In this document: piece after piece, positions 13,642 through 20,173 of the stretch
Numbering within the stretch: the stretch's first letter is position 1
Layout: each line of letters begins with the position of its first letter
Translations under genes and position numbers: made by a program
Source of the DNA: Chloroflexota bacterium
GTDB taxonomy: Bacteria; Chloroflexota; Dehalococcoidia; JABGRK01
Direction: 5' to 3'
DNA length: 20,173 bases
Assembly (NCBI GenBank): GCA_030665485.1
Contig: DAOUZV010000004.1
Coordinates: 1-20,173, forward strand
Notes under the pieces: model-generated
What the model saw: the letters and a program-made list of their open reading frames with translations, nothing else
What the model was told of the DNA's origin: nothing
Databases searched by the model: none

Positions 13642-14901
13642 ATGGTCGAAGATCCAAAGGGCAGAAAACGCGTTGTCATTACTGGCATGGGTGCGGTTGT
13701 TCCCTTAGGCCTTAACGTTGATGAGTACTGGAAGAACCTTATTGCCGGTAAAAGCGGGATAGACAAGATAACGCTTTTTGACGCCTCAGACCTGTCGTGT
13801 CAGATAGCGGGCGAGGTTAAGGGATTCGACTCGCTTCAGTATATCGACCGAAAAGCGGCCCGCCACATGGCACGCTTTTCCCAGTTTGCGGTGGCCGCGG
13901 CCACGATGGCAATAGATGACGCTGCGCTCGATCTGGACAAGGAGCAGAGAGACAGGATCGGGATGATCATAGGCAACGGCATAGGCGGGCTGCCCAATAT
14001 GCAGGAACAGTGCAACGTGCTGGAGACCAGAGGCGGCATGCGGGTTACCCCCTTCTTTATGCCGATTACGCTGGCCAACATGGCAGCATCACAGATAAGC
14101 ATCAAGTTTGGGCTTATGGGTTATACATCCACCACGGTTACGGCTTGTGCGGCGGGCACGCAGGCCATAGGTGAGGCGGCGGAGATCATTCGTCAGGGTA
14201 AGTGTGACGTGATGGTAACGGGCGGCACCGAGGCGGGCATAACCGGAATAGGCGTTGCCGGATTTTGTACAATGAAGGCACTTACTAACAACAACGGCAT
14301 TCCCTCAAAAGCGAGCAGGCCTTTTGATGCCAATCGCGATGGCTTTATCCCAGGCGAGGGCGCGGGAGTGCTGGTACTGGAGAGTATGGAGCATGCGTTA
14401 AATCGCGGCGCAAACATTCTTGCTGAAGTCGTCGGTTATGGTTGTTCCGCAGACGCTTACCACATTACCGCGCCGGAATCCAATGGAGCGGGGATGATAC
14501 GCGGCATGAAGGCGGCACTGGACGACGCGTTTCTTGCCACTTCGGACGTAGATTATATCAATGCGCACGGTACGTCCACTCCTTTAAACGATAAGACAGA
14601 AACTAAGGCCATAAAGGGCCTGTTTGGGGACTATGCCTACAAGATACCGATAAGCTCTACAAAGTCCATGATAGGGCATTTACTGGGCGCTTCCGGCGGC
14701 GCTGAGGCGGTGGCCGTGGTTAAGACAATAACCGATGGTATAATCCACCCCACCATAAACTACGAAACCGCCGACCCGGAATGTGACCTGGACTACGTGC
14801 CCAACACGGCGCGCCAGAAACAGGTGAAGGTGGCCATTTCCAACAGCTTTGGCTTTGGCGGCCAAAACGCCTGTTTAGTGCTTAAAGCGTACGAGGGGTA
14901 G
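13642..14901 (+). CDS. fabF: 3-oxoacyl-[acyl-carrier-protein] synthase II (FabF)
   Basis: 419 residues from ATG 13642. A TTG at 13624 would add six residues, but the family N-terminus (RKRVVITGMGAVVPLG) starts well after both; GGGAG lies 11 nt before the ATG. The thiolase-fold condensing triad is present: Cys169 (TVTACAAGT), His309 (NAHGTSTPLNDKTE) and His346 (KSMIGHLLGASGG), plus the C-terminal NSFGFGGQNA. It extends acyl-ACP with malonyl-ACP in type II fatty acid synthesis. It stands apart from any other fab gene or acyl carrier protein in the window. The 134 bases after it (14902-15035) contain only the moaD promoter; I see no terminator there. Confidence 0.95.
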   Translation: MVEDPKGRKRVVITGMGAVVPLGLNVDEYWKNLIAGKSGIDKITLFDASDLSCQIAGEVKGFDSLQYIDRKAARHMARFSQFAVAAATMAIDDAALDLDKEQRDRIGMIIGNGIGGLPNMQEQCNVLETRGGMRVTPFFMPITLANMAASQISIKFGLMGYTSTTVTACAAGTQAIGEAAEIIRQGKCDVMVTGGTEAGITGIGVAGFCTMKALTNNNGIPSKASRPFDANRDGFIPGEGAGVLVLESMEHALNRGANILAEVVGYGCSADAYHITAPESNGAGMIRGMKAALDDAFLATSDVDYINAHGTSTPLNDKTETKAIKGLFGDYAYKIPISSTKSMIGHLLGASGGAEAVAVVKTITDGIIHPTINYETADPECDLDYVPNTARQKQVKVAISNSFGFGGQNACLVLKAYEG

Positions 14902-14988
14902 CAACCGCTGGCTAGTCCGTATACACAGTTGCCAATGCATGATTACCATTTAGTTTCTTCACTTCACTTCCGCAGTCCTAAAAAGGTT

Positions 14989-15018
14989 TTGGCCGCAACG
15001 TCGCGGGTGTTGTATAAT
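14989..15018 (+). promoter_or_regulatory. Promoter of the moaD operon
   Basis: A perfect TATAAT (15013-15018) with a weak TTGGCC (14989-14994) 18 nt upstream. The predicted start near 15025 leaves a leader of about 11 nt before the moaD ATG. Confidence 0.55.
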
Positions 15019-15035
15019 TGGAGTTGGGAGTTATT

Positions 15036-15275
15036 ATGAAGGTAACAGTTAAGTTTTTTGCCAGATATAGAGACATTGTGGGGGATAGCGAGATAGAGTT
15101 TGAGCTTGAGGATGGCAGCACCGTCGCTAGTCTCATCGAAAAGCTGCTTGTACAGTACCTCGACTTTCCAGGCGAACCCTCGATGGTAGCGGTCAACGCC
15201 GAGTACGTAGAACCAGATTTGATACTATATGAGGGGGATGAGGCGGCCTTCTTCCCCCCTTTCAGTGGAGGATAG
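15036..15275 (+). CDS. moaD: Molybdopterin synthase sulfur-carrier subunit MoaD (ubiquitin-like)
   Basis: 79 residues beginning MKVTVKFFARYRDIVGD and ending FFPPFSGG. The beta-grasp ThiS/MoaD fold ends in the Gly-Gly that becomes a thiocarboxylate. MoaD donates sulfur to precursor Z within molybdopterin synthase. The start is taken at ATG 15036 with GGAG 6 nt upstream; a TTG at 15018 in frame overlaps the -10 box and cannot be used by the predicted transcript. moaE begins 2 nt after the stop, which argues for MoaD rather than ThiS or a CysO-type carrier for the cysteine synthase at 7838. No moeB-like activating enzyme is in the window. Confidence 0.93.
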   Translation: MKVTVKFFARYRDIVGDSEIEFELEDGSTVASLIEKLLVQYLDFPGEPSMVAVNAEYVEPDLILYEGDEAAFFPPFSGG

Positions 15276-15277
15276 AC

Positions 15278-15694
15278 GTGTTCAAGATAACCAGAGAGCC
15301 CCTTTCGGTCGAATCGGTTGTGAATGACGTAAACAAGGGCGGCAACGGCGGCATCTGTACCTTTGTGGGCACGGTGCGTGACAATGCCGAGGGCAAGGGC
15401 GTGTTGCATCTTGAGTACGACGCCTATCCTGCAATGGCCGAAAAGAAGCTGGCGGAAATCGCCGCCGAAATCAAGGATAAGTGGGGACTTACCGATGTTT
15501 CCATTGTGCACCGCATCGGCAAGCTCAATATAGGCGAGGCGGCGGCGATTATAGCAGTGGGCGCTGCGCACCGCAAGGAGGCGTTTGCGGCGTGCCAGTA
15601 CGCCATCGACCGCATAAAAGAGTACGTTCCCATATGGAAAAAGGAGTTTTTTGAGGACGGCGAGGTCTGGGTGGAGCAGCCCCCCGGACATTGA
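15278..15694 (+). CDS. moaE: Molybdopterin synthase catalytic subunit MoaE
   Basis: 138 residues. Recognisable segments are GGICTFVGTVRDNAEGKGV, LEYDAYPAMAEKKL, VHRIGKLNIGEAA and the C-terminal IKEYVPIWKKE, which carries the conserved lysines of the active site next to the MoaD tail. With MoaD it converts cyclic pyranopterin monophosphate to molybdopterin, needed for molybdenum or tungsten enzymes. The start is GTG at 15278, with GGAGG in the end of moaD as ribosome binding site. The next gene begins 21 nt after the stop. Confidence 0.95.
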   Translation: MFKITREPLSVESVVNDVNKGGNGGICTFVGTVRDNAEGKGVLHLEYDAYPAMAEKKLAEIAAEIKDKWGLTDVSIVHRIGKLNIGEAAAIIAVGAAHRKEAFAACQYAIDRIKEYVPIWKKEFFEDGEVWVEQPPGH

Positions 15695-15715
15695 GCTTAA
15701 GAAAGGTGCGTATAT

Positions 15716-16483
15716 TTGAATCGAGAGAAAGTTGAGCTTAGAGTAGACGCTCTGAACGTAATTGGCGAAGTGTTCTCCCCCCAATCCGATGGCCCCCACC
15801 CGGCGCTGGTGCTGTGCCACGGCATACCCAGCGGCAATCCGAAGAACCCCGATGACGGTGGCTACCCGGCGCTTGCCGAGAGGTTCGTCGGTCAAGGTTT
15901 TATCGTAATGATCTTCAACTTCAGGGGCGCGGGCCTGAGCGAGGGGCACTTCGACATCATGGGCTGGACGCGCGATTTGAACGCTGCGCTGGACTTTATC
16001 TGTGATTTCGATGGAGTCGACAAAACGCGTATTTCGATGATGGCTTTCTCCGGCGGCGCCATGGTTGCGCTGTACACCGTGGCGCGCGATGAACGGATAA
16101 AGGCGCTGGTGAGCTGCTGCTGCCCGGTACGTATACCGTTTGTCGACGACAGGGAGTATGTGATCAGGTTCATCGAGAACCAGCGCCAGATAAGCATCAG
16201 CCGCGATATGTTGCCGGTACAGACGCCGGAGAAGATTATAGAGAATTTTGAGCGGATCAATCCGCTGCACTACGTGGACCGGATATCACCACGGCCTCTA
16301 CTCATCATCCACGGGGATAATGATGATCTGGTAGATCCGGCGCAGGCGTACGAGATATACGAGAAGGCTAAGGAACCAAAGGAGCTGGCGATGATAGCGG
16401 GGGCGGGGCACCGCCTGCGTCTTGAGGAAGACGCCATGAGGATCGCCACAGATTGGCTGAAAAAGGTAAACGGTCTAAGTTAG
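15716..16483 (+). CDS. Alpha/beta hydrolase
   Basis: 255 residues, no signal peptide. The oxyanion region is LVLCHGIPSGNP (31-42), the nucleophile is Ser112 in MAFSGGAM (nucleophile elbow AxSGG), the acid is probably Asp203 in IIHGDNDDLVDP, and the base is His232 in AGAGHRL. An unusual CCC triplet is at 134-136. The fold fits a cytoplasmic serine hydrolase of the dienelactone hydrolase / acyl-peptidase-like type; the substrate cannot be told. The start is TTG at 15716 with AAGGTG upstream, since homology starts within the first 30 residues. It lies between moaE and the DUF166 gene with gaps of 21 and 16 nt, so it is in the same operon, although no role in molybdopterin synthesis is known. Confidence 0.88.
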   Translation: MNREKVELRVDALNVIGEVFSPQSDGPHPALVLCHGIPSGNPKNPDDGGYPALAERFVGQGFIVMIFNFRGAGLSEGHFDIMGWTRDLNAALDFICDFDGVDKTRISMMAFSGGAMVALYTVARDERIKALVSCCCPVRIPFVDDREYVIRFIENQRQISISRDMLPVQTPEKIIENFERINPLHYVDRISPRPLLIIHGDNDDLVDPAQAYEIYEKAKEPKELAMIAGAGHRLRLEEDAMRIATDWLKKVNGLS

Positions 16484-16499
16484 GGTCGGGGAGAATATT

Positions 16500-17231
16500 A
16501 TGCACATACTGGCAGTAACGCAGGGAGTGTACGGCGACAGGATCGTTGAGAACATACGCAAACGCGGGCCTGCTGGCTGGAGGATAGAGGTTTATAATCC
16601 ACCGCGCGCCCTGCCGTCCATAATCGATGAGCCGGAGGAGTTTCTGCCAGAGGAAATGCCGCGGATTGACCTCGTTTTACTCTTAGGCGAATCATCCAAG
16701 GTGGCGCAGCTTATAGGCGGTATCGCCAGTCTTACGGGAGCCAAGGCGGTGGTGGCGCCAATAGACGATTCATCGTGGATGCCGCCGGGACTGGCAAAGC
16801 AGTTGCAGCAGGAGCTGGACGATATGGGTGTCGTCGCAGTATTTCCAAAGACGTTTTGTACCATCACCGAGGAGGGCTGCGGGTACAGGGGCAGCTACGT
16901 TACCTACCAAAACGAGACGATTGCCGAGTTCGCCAAATATTTCGGCCGTCCCCAGCTTGAAATGACCACCAGCGACGACGGCAAGACAGTCGATAAATTC
17001 GAGGTTGTACGCGGGGCACCCTGCGGCTCAACGCACCACGCCGCCGAACAGATGATTGGCCATCCAACCGAAGAAGTTAGATACAAGGCTGGACTGATAT
17101 CGCACCACTATCCGTGCCTGGCCTCGATGCAGCAGGAGGCGCTGGACGACAGCCTGTTTGACACGTTGATGCACCTTTCCGGCTATGTGATGAACGACGA
17201 GGTGGCAAAGGTGCTGGATGAGTCTGAGTAG
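16500..17231 (+). CDS. DUF166 family protein
   Basis: 243 residues with the DUF166 (COG1810) pattern: N-terminal MHILAVTQGVYGDRIVENI, a middle VVAPIDDSSW segment, and conserved cysteines in FCTITEEGCGYRG, APCGSTHHAA and HHYPCLAS. The family is best known from methanogenic archaea and a few anaerobic bacteria. A link to thymidylate synthase has been suggested by name but I know of no firm function. The clustered Cys and His residues suggest metal or iron-sulfur binding (inferred). ATG 16500 follows GGGGAG by about 6 nt. It is the last gene of the moaD operon and is followed by a terminator-like hairpin. Confidence 0.85.
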   Translation: MHILAVTQGVYGDRIVENIRKRGPAGWRIEVYNPPRALPSIIDEPEEFLPEEMPRIDLVLLLGESSKVAQLIGGIASLTGAKAVVAPIDDSSWMPPGLAKQLQQELDDMGVVAVFPKTFCTITEEGCGYRGSYVTYQNETIAEFAKYFGRPQLEMTTSDDGKTVDKFEVVRGAPCGSTHHAAEQMIGHPTEEVRYKAGLISHHYPCLASMQQEALDDSLFDTLMHLSGYVMNDEVAKVLDESE

Positions 17232-17285
17232 CAGTGTCGCCATCATGCAGGTAGATAATCGTTTGTTGCCCAGTAAGAGGGCCTT

Positions 17286-17313
17286 GCCCAACCCCCGTCT
17301 TGGGGCTATTTTA
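17286..17313 (+). terminator. Terminator-like hairpin after the DUF166 gene
   Basis: GCCCAA (17286-17291) pairs with TTGGGGC (17300-17306) with one bulged G, followed by TATTTTA. It lies between two convergent operons, 3 nt from the stop of the DUF3786 gene. The T-run is imperfect. Confidence 0.5.
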
Positions 17314-17315
17314 TA

Positions 17316-17939
17316 CTACTGAGGATTGGCTTTTATAAGGGCGATGGCTAGGTACATGCCGACGTACGATAGGTCTTCCGTGGGCAGATAATTTGAAGCT
17401 GCGGCATCGAAGAGGATATTGACGTTGGATGGTATCTCGTCCTCGCCCAGGTACAGGATGACAGACACCGGTATTTTGGGCAGCCCCAAGAACCTGTATG
17501 CAGCGTCACCGGTTCTATCCATGGACAGGCCTCCTAGTGATTCGCCCGCCTTCTTAAGTCCCTCGGCATCGTTTCCGTATACGTTGAGTAGCGGCTGGAT
17601 GGCCATCTGCCGGAAGCGCTTTTCAAACAATGTTGCTCCGGGAAGCTCGCGGTAGGTTATCCAATGGCCATCGGCAGGTATGCCAGACGAATTTATCAGG
17701 TAGTGCAGCAGTATGAGGGATATCCACATTGGCACCGGCGTATTGACCCCAACCTCCTCGACTTTGACCTCGGGGTGATAAATCGCGAATGTGCGGTTGT
17801 AGAAGGTGAGGGCGAACACGCCGTCTTCATAAGATGCGCCAGACTCTGCGGCGGCGATAGGCGCGTTGAGAGCAGCCACATCTACAAGCGCCTGCTCGTA
17901 GGCGACTTCCATAAACTTGCGTCTTTGTTCGTCTTCCAC
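17316..17939 (-). CDS. DUF3786 family protein
   Basis: 207 residues, matched to DUF3786 on the C-terminal pattern DAAYRFLGLPKIPVSVILYLGEDEIPSN...LFDAAASNYLPTEDL. The middle has PMWISLILLHYLINSSGIPADG and WITYRELPG. No cofactor motif and no transmembrane segment stand out, so it is probably cytosolic; the function of the family is unknown to me. The start is GTG at 17939, 3 nt after the leuS stop; an in-frame ATG nine codons later is an alternative, but neither has a good Shine-Dalgarno. The tight spacing suggests translation coupled to leuS. DUF3786 genes are frequent in anaerobes (recalled, not searched). Confidence 0.85.
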   Translation of the reverse strand: MEDEQRRKFMEVAYEQALVDVAALNAPIAAAESGASYEDGVFALTFYNRTFAIYHPEVKVEEVGVNTPVPMWISLILLHYLINSSGIPADGHWITYRELPGATLFEKRFRQMAIQPLLNVYGNDAEGLKKAGESLGGLSMDRTGDAAYRFLGLPKIPVSVILYLGEDEIPSNVNILFDAAASNYLPTEDLSYVGMYLAIALIKANPQ

Positions 17940-17942
17940 GTC

Positions 17943-20173
17943 TTATTCTTTAACCACTATATTTACCAGTTTGCCGGGCACGTATATCTTTTTGACTATG
18001 GTTTTACCATCTATATGCGCCTTTACATTATCATCACTTAAGGCCATGTTTATGGCTTCGTCCTCCGGTATGGAGGCGGGCGTTTGAAGTCTGGCGCGCA
18101 CCTTGCCATTGATTTGGACTACGAGGGTGATCTCATCCTCGGCGGCCATCTTTTCGTCATACGTTGGGAAGGTTTGATTGTGCACGCTGTATGGATTGCC
18201 GATACGCTGCCACAGCTCCTCGGCGAAGTGCGGCGCGGTGGGCGCCAGCATAAGAATCAGCGCTTCGATAGCTTCCTGCCATGAGTCTGTATCACAAACG
18301 CCCCCTTTTACCTTCCCCAAGTAGTTGGTGAACTCCATGAGCGCGGCCAGCATGACGTTGAAGCGCATACGCTCAAGGTCGTTAGTAACTATCTTGATCG
18401 TTTTGTGAGTCCAATGTCGGACTTCCTTGATGGTGTTGCCGTCCGCCATCGCTTTGCCCGTTGGTTCCTCCAGAATCAGATTCCAGATACGATTGAGCCA
18501 GCGCAGTATTCCGTTGATGCCACTGTCGTCCCAGTTGCCGCCAAGCTCCCATGGCCCGATGAACATCAAATAGGCGCGCACCGTATCGGCGCCCATGGTG
18601 TTTACATAGTCGTCCGGATTGACCACGTTGCCGCGGGACTTGCTCATCTTCTGGTGCTGATGCAGGATGTGTCCCTGGCTGAAAAGCCTGGTAAAAGGCT
18701 CATCAAAGTCGACTAAACCCATATCCCTGATGGCCTTGGCGAAGAAGCGGGAGTAGAGCAGGTGCATGTTGGCGTGTTCTATGCCACCGGTATAGATGTC
18801 GACGGGTAGCCACTTTTTGAGCGCCTCGGGATCGAAAGGCCCTTTATCGTACTTGGGGCTGGTGTAGCGGTACATGTACCACGAGGAGCACATGAAGGTG
18901 TCCATGGTATCGGTCTCACGCTTGGCCGAGCCGCCGCAGGTTGGGCACGTCGTATTGACAAATCCTTCGTTGTATGTGAGAGGCGATTCGCCCGTCGGTC
19001 GAAACTCGGCATCCTTGGGAAGCAGCACAGGCAGGTCAGATTCGGGTACGGGCACAGTGCCGCATTTGGGGCAGAAGATCATGGGTATAGGCGCGCCCCA
19101 GTAGCGCTGGCGAGATATTAGCCAGTCGCGCAGGCGGTAGCTGACGGCGCGTTGGCCTAAAGCTTTGCTTTCCACATAGTCCGAGATGGCCTCCTTGCCC
19201 TGCGGGCTGGGCAAACCGTCGAATTGCCCGGAATTGACCATGGTTCCCGGATCGACGTATGCCTCTTCGAGCTCCTCGCCGCTATAGACGTTCGGTGCGA
19301 TGACGGTTTTGATATCGAAGCCGTATTTTTTGGCCATGACAAAGTCACGGGTGTCGTGCGCGGGAACGGCCATCACCGCGCCGGAGCCGTAGCTCATCAG
19401 CACGTAGTCCGCTATCCAGATGGGCACCTTATCACCGCTAAGCTTGTTTATGGCATAAGCACCGGTGAAGACGCCGGACTTTTCCTGCTCCGTCGATAAT
19501 CTCTCTATCTCGGTTTGTTTTTTTGCCACTTCGATATATGCTTCGACCTCTGCTCTACAGTCGTCGGTCGTCAATTTTTGTACCAGCGGGTGTTCCGGCG
19601 CGAACACTATGAAGGTGACTCCGAACACAGTATCGGGTCGAGTTGTAAACACGCTAAAATCGCCGCCATCCTCCAGTCCAAACGTAAGCTCGGTGCCGGT
19701 GCTTTTACCTATCCAGTTCTTCTGCATAAGTTTTACACGCTCGGGCCAGTCGATACTGTCGTGGTCCAGCAGCTCCTCGGCGTACTGGGTTATTCTGAAG
19801 AACCACTGCTCCAGGTCTTTCTTGATGACGGTGGTATCGCAACGTTCGCAGGTACCGTCTGCCAGCACCTGCTCATTGGCCAGCACCGTCTGGCACTCTG
19901 GGCACCAGTTGGCGGGAGCCTTGGCCTTGTAGGCCAGCCCGGCCTCATGCAGCTTGAGGAAGAACCATTGCGTCCACTTGTAATACTCAGGAAGGCAGGT
20001 GGTGATCTCACGATCCCAGTCGTAACATGCTCCTATGGTCTTAAGCTGACGGCGCATGTTGTCCACGTTGTCCATGGTCCACTTGTGCGGGTGGATGCCG
20101 CGCTTGATGGCCGCGTTCTCCGCTGGCAGCCCGAAGGCGTCAAAGCCCATTGGGTGCAGCACGTTATATCCCT
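17943..20173 (-). CDS. leuS: Leucyl-tRNA synthetase (partial, 5' end off window)
   Basis: 742 complete codons are visible, starting GYNVLHPMGFDAFGLPAENA; the HIGH motif and about 50-70 N-terminal residues lie past the right edge. Visible parts are a zinc-like insert CPECQTVLANEQVLADGTCE, the CP1 editing domain with TTRPDT and AVPAHDTRD, a second cysteine pair set (CPKCGTVP, CPTCGGSA), the KMSKS loop in HQKMSKSRGNVVNPDD, the anticodon-binding domain, and a C-terminal domain ending in VVKE. It charges tRNA-Leu and removes misactivated residues. The GTG at 20162 is internal, not a start. All catalytic motifs that fall in the window are intact. The DUF3786 gene follows 3 nt downstream. Confidence 0.97.
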   Translation of the reverse strand, partial: GYNVLHPMGFDAFGLPAENAAIKRGIHPHKWTMDNVDNMRRQLKTIGACYDWDREITTCLPEYYKWTQWFFLKLHEAGLAYKAKAPANWCPECQTVLANEQVLADGTCERCDTTVIKKDLEQWFFRITQYAEELLDHDSIDWPERVKLMQKNWIGKSTGTELTFGLEDGGDFSVFTTRPDTVFGVTFIVFAPEHPLVQKLTTDDCRAEVEAYIEVAKKQTEIERLSTEQEKSGVFTGAYAINKLSGDKVPIWIADYVLMSYGSGAVMAVPAHDTRDFVMAKKYGFDIKTVIAPNVYSGEELEEAYVDPGTMVNSGQFDGLPSPQGKEAISDYVESKALGQRAVSYRLRDWLISRQRYWGAPIPMIFCPKCGTVPVPESDLPVLLPKDAEFRPTGESPLTYNEGFVNTTCPTCGGSAKRETDTMDTFMCSSWYMYRYTSPKYDKGPFDPEALKKWLPVDIYTGGIEHANMHLLYSRFFAKAIRDMGLVDFDEPFTRLFSQGHILHQHQKMSKSRGNVVNPDDYVNTMGADTVRAYLMFIGPWELGGNWDDSGINGILRWLNRIWNLILEEPTGKAMADGNTIKEVRHWTHKTIKIVTNDLERMRFNVMLAALMEFTNYLGKVKGGVCDTDSWQEAIEALILMLAPTAPHFAEELWQRIGNPYSVHNQTFPTYDEKMAAEDEITLVVQINGKVRARLQTPASIPEDEAINMALSDDNVKAHIDGKTIVKKIYVPGKLVNIVVKE

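Noticed and set aside
15018..15035. TTG at 15018 as moaD start
   Set aside because: It overlaps the perfect TATAAT at 15013-15018; the ATG at 15036 has a proper GGAG and fits the MoaD N-terminus.
15036..15275. MoaD as a CysO-like sulfur carrier for the cysteine synthase
   Set aside because: It is 6 kb away and 2 nt from moaE, so molybdopterin synthase is the simpler role; no Mec-type protease is present.
14978..16270. A 430-codon open frame on the minus strand across moaD, moaE and the hydrolase
   Set aside because: It lies opposite three well-supported genes, has no recognisable domain, and its length is what GC-rich third positions on the coding strand can produce by chance.
20160..20162. 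GTG at 20162 as leuS start
   Set aside because: The frame stays open upstream with GYN, matching the conserved GYNVLHPMG of leucyl-tRNA synthetases, so the gene continues off the window.

Overview
The window is a chromosomal origin region from an anaerobic-type Chloroflexi bacterium, most likely of the class Dehalococcoidia. This placement is inferred. It rests on the unusual order dnaA - oriC - obg - nadD - (inverted) gyrB with no dnaN or recF, on DUF166 and DUF3786 genes, on a PflX-like radical SAM protein, and on a short basic MGSRDK-type protein. Base composition is about half GC, apart from the AT-rich origin. No tRNA, rRNA, insertion sequence, prophage or CRISPR array was seen.

Layout. 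1-584 (minus) is pyrR, running off the left edge, behind a readable PyrR attenuator (promoter, PyrR-binding hairpin, antiterminator, terminator, and a possible leader peptide). 997-2379 (plus) is dnaA. 2390-2640 is the origin: ten NNNTCCCC-type elements, then six consecutive DnaA-trios in an AT-rich stretch that also carries the obg promoter. 2675-4611 (plus) holds obg and nadD and a possible 21-residue hydrophobic peptide. 4660-6564 (minus) is gyrB, transcribed towards the origin. 6659-7837 (plus) is a membrane-protein pair whose second member is a PAP2-fold protein lacking two signature residues. 7838-8737 (minus) is a cysteine synthase. 8825-10705 (minus) is ftsH, interrupted near its 3' end by an in-frame TAG. 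10807-12187 (minus) is an operon of a small basic protein, a radical SAM protein and acylphosphatase. 12277-14901 (plus) holds folC and fabF. 15036-17231 (plus) is an operon moaD - moaE - alpha/beta hydrolase - DUF166. 17316-20173 (minus) is leuS, partial at the right edge, followed by a DUF3786 gene.

How the parts connect. DnaA acts at the adjacent oriC. Its DNA-recognition signature reads R-D-H-K-T instead of the usual R-D-H-T-T, and the intergenic repeats read TTATCCCC rather than TTATCCACA. The two changes may be a matched shift in recognition. This is the most interesting system in the window, with the PyrR attenuator second. Most of the other genes are housekeeping: nucleotide, folate, fatty acid, molybdopterin and cysteine metabolism, protein quality control and tRNA charging. 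Several promoters are extended -10 (TGnTATAAT) types, and at least folC, and probably the gene at 6659, appear to be transcribed with almost no 5' leader.
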